34,192 nt of DNA from FEN-727 sp036508635 (GTDB taxonomy: Bacteria > Actinomycetota > Geothermincolia > Fen-727 > Anoxymicrobiaceae), in the NCBI GenBank assembly GCA_036508635.1, contig DATCGY010000226.1, positions 1 to 34,192 of the forward strand, read 5' to 3'. The notes beneath the pieces were generated by a model. That model made no database searches, was not told the DNA's origin, and saw nothing but the letters and a program-made list of their open reading frames with translations. Made by a program: the position numbers and the translations under genes. This document shows, piece after piece, positions 32,381-34,192 of the stretch; the stretch's first letter is position 1, and every line of letters starts with the position of its first letter.

Positions 32381-34192
32381 ATGCCATCCGTCGGCATGAA
32401 TGAAAAGCGCGTGGTAAGGTCTTCGTGTCGAGGCTGCCATGGCGTCTGCCAGGTGCTGGTTCACATGGAAGGCGATCGCGTGGTCAAGGTTACGGGCGAC
32501 CCCGACAGCCCGACGAGCAGGGGCTATCTCTGCCCCAAGGGCGCCGCGGCCCCCGAGCTCCTCTACCACCCCGACCGCGTGGTCTACCCCATGAGGCGCA
32601 AGGGAGAACGCGGCGATAACAACTGGGAGCGCATCTCCTGGGATGATGCCCTCGGCGAGATGGTCGAGCGGCTCGATGCGGTCCGGCGCGAAAGCGGCTC
32701 AGAGTATTTCGCGATGATGCAGGGCACAGGGCGGCCTTACACATCCTTTACAACGCGCTTCGCCAACGCCTACGGAACGCCTAACTTCACCGGCGTCGCG
32801 CACCTCTGCTACTTCCCGAGGTGGCTCGCGAGCGTTCACACGCTCGGCCAGTTGCCGATCTGCGACTTCTACGGGTTCGGCGGAGAGATGCCGGAGTGCA
32901 TCGTGCTGTGGGGCAGCAACCTCACCGAGGCCGGGGCCTCCGACGGGATGTGTGGGGGCATGGTCGCAAGAGCACTCAAGAGCGCAAAGTCGGTGATAGT
33001 GGTCGACCCGAGGCGCATAGGCCCCGCCGAAAAAGCGAACCACTGGCTTCAGCTCAGGCCCGGAACCGATGGCGCACTGGCCCTGGCCATGATCAACACG
33101 ATCATCGAAGACGACCTGGTGGACCACGACTTCGTCGAGCGGTACACCAACGGCTATGACCGCCTGGTCGAACACGTGCGTACGTTCACGCCGGAGTGGG
33201 CGGAACCTATCACGCGGGTCTCCGCTGATGACATCAGGGCCGCGGCCCGAGCCTACGCATCGAGCTCGTCGGGCGCGATTCTCTGGGGCAACGCCGTTGA
33301 CATGAGCGCCTGCAACTACCAGACCGCGCGTTCGATTTTGATATTGATGGCCATCACGGGCAACATAGACAGGCCGGGGGGCGAAGTGCTGTGGGTCCCG
33401 CCGGAGGGTGTCAAGCAACGTTCGGTATTCATGAACGTCGAGGTCGCCGGGCTGCAGTTCCTGCCACAGGACAAGGTCGGCCTCGCCGTGGACGCCGGTA
33501 AGTTCCCGGTGTGCGTCTCGACCCATCCCCCCACGTTCTGGCGCTCGATCGTGACCGGCGAGCCGTACCGCGTGCGCGCCATGTGGATCGTCGGCTCAAA
33601 CCCGCTGTTGACTATGACCCACTCGCTCGAGGTCGAAAAGGCTCTTCGCAACCTGGAGTTCACGGTGGTCTCTGATTTCTTCATGACCCCCACGGCGCAA
33701 CTCGCCGACCTGATATTGCCCGCCGCGACCTGGCTGGAGCAAGACGATGTCGCCAATATCCACAAGATATGGTGCGTGCTGGCCCGCAAGAAGGTGGCCC
33801 AGGTGGGAGAAGGTCGCGACGACCGGGAGGTCATCATAGACCTTGCCCACAGGTTAGGACTCGACGAGGCGTTCCCCTGGAAGGACCTCCGCTCCTACTT
33901 CGAATGGGTCCTCGAGGATACGGGCCTGGACTTCGAGGCGTTCTGCGAGAAAGGCATCCTCACGGGCGAGATGAGATATCGCAAGTACGAGACCGAAGGC
34001 TTCGCAACGCCTTCGGGCAAGCTCGAGTTCGCAAGCAGCATCTGCGAAGCAATGGGTATCCCCGCACTACCGGTCTACCGCGAACCACCGATGTCCCCTG
34101 TCTCAACGCCCGAACTCGCACGCGAGTACCCACTCATACTTACGACCGGTGCGAAGTCCAAGGGCTTCTTCCACAGCGAGGGACGTCAGGTA
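32381..34192 (+). CDS. Molybdopterin (bis-MGD) oxidoreductase, 3' end outside window
   Basis: At least 604 residues are visible and the frame is still open at the window edge. The N-terminus has a 4Fe-4S site of four cysteines, C16-x2-C19-x3-C23-x27-C51 (ending LCPKG), as in the DMSO reductase family. The MGD-binding regions include VLWGSNLTEAG, VVDPRRIGPAEKA, GNAVDM, MAITGNIDRPGG, WIVGSNPL and LADLILPAATWLEQDD. The likely metal ligand is Cys143 in HLCYFPR. This enzyme could hydroxylate, dehydrogenate or hydrate a substrate without oxygen. ATG 32381 follows AGGGG; ATG 32396 is an alternative. A Fe-S or membrane partner subunit may lie beyond the edge. Confidence 0.92.
   Translation, partial: MPSVGMNEKRVVRSSCRGCHGVCQVLVHMEGDRVVKVTGDPDSPTSRGYLCPKGAAAPELLYHPDRVVYPMRRKGERGDNNWERISWDDALGEMVERLDAVRRESGSEYFAMMQGTGRPYTSFTTRFANAYGTPNFTGVAHLCYFPRWLASVHTLGQLPICDFYGFGGEMPECIVLWGSNLTEAGASDGMCGGMVARALKSAKSVIVVDPRRIGPAEKANHWLQLRPGTDGALALAMINTIIEDDLVDHDFVERYTNGYDRLVEHVRTFTPEWAEPITRVSADDIRAAARAYASSSSGAILWGNAVDMSACNYQTARSILILMAITGNIDRPGGEVLWVPPEGVKQRSVFMNVEVAGLQFLPQDKVGLAVDAGKFPVCVSTHPPTFWRSIVTGEPYRVRAMWIVGSNPLLTMTHSLEVEKALRNLEFTVVSDFFMTPTAQLADLILPAATWLEQDDVANIHKIWCVLARKKVAQVGEGRDDREVIIDLAHRLGLDEAFPWKDLRSYFEWVLEDTGLDFEAFCEKGILTGEMRYRKYETEGFATPSGKLEFASSICEAMGIPALPVYREPPMSPVSTPELAREYPLILTTGAKSKGFFHSEGRQV

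Noticed and set aside
29379..32387. A 1002-codon open frame on the minus strand opposite the second OYE and the ligase
   Set aside because: It lies antisense to two clearly conserved enzymes, has no recognisable domain and a low-complexity composition rich in Arg, Val, Leu, Glu and His, as expected for the complement of GC-rich codons.
1..34192. CRISPR array or phage genes
   Set aside because: No regularly spaced repeats, cas genes, or phage structural or integrase genes were seen.

Overview
The window is GC-rich, gene-dense bacterial DNA with strong G/C preference at third codon positions and Shine-Dalgarno sites of the GGAGG type. TTG starts are unusually frequent: the best-supported starts of an ABC permease, metG, tatD, a calcium-type ATPase and a dual-domain regulator are all TTG. 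The metG-tatD-rsmA order is the one common in Gram-positive bacteria. Together with the anaerobic flavour of the right-hand genes (Fe-S flavoenzymes, a molybdopterin enzyme, no oxygenases), this suggests a high-GC Gram-positive, plausibly an anaerobic or facultative deep-branching actinobacterium. That taxonomic guess is inference.

Left part (1-7203): the C-terminal part of a PAS-type sensor histidine kinase, cut by the window edge, faces a two-FtsX-domain ABC permease with no ATPase gene beside it. A small nitroreductase follows. Between it and a convergent acyl-CoA synthetase lies a perfect 27-bp inverted repeat, which may be a small mobile repeat. A PmbA/TldE-like protein comes next, with an exact 19-bp tandem duplication touching its stop codon.

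Housekeeping block (7474-13564): an extended -10 promoter drives metG, tatD and rsmA, whose ends overlap by 4 bp at both junctions. A P2A calcium-type ATPase follows on the same strand.

Minus-strand block (13763-19351): pentapeptide-repeat protein, PlsC-like acyltransferase, flavodoxin, a degenerate receiver domain lacking its phospho-acceptor, a GNAT acetyltransferase and a large secreted metallophosphoesterase with its own near-consensus promoter. A divergent MFS exporter, a hemerythrin-like protein and a tRNA-Ala(TGC) come next.

Right part (22026-34192): the most unusual section. A regulator that fuses a MerR-type and a TetR-type DNA-binding domain is divergent from a nine-gene plus-strand operon. 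Both divergent promoters can be read, and one 19-bp dyad overlaps both -35 boxes. The operon encodes a thiolase-fold protein without the usual nucleophilic cysteine, its DUF35 partner, an amidohydrolase-2 protein with decarboxylase-like metal ligands, two short Old Yellow Enzyme/Fe-S proteins without the usual C-terminal nucleotide domains, an enoyl-CoA hydratase, an acyl-CoA dehydrogenase with a displaced catalytic base, an acyl-CoA ligase and a molybdopterin oxidoreductase that runs off the end. The set reads as an anaerobic CoA-dependent degradation pathway, perhaps for an alicyclic, steroid-like or aromatic acid. The substrate cannot be fixed from sequence alone.
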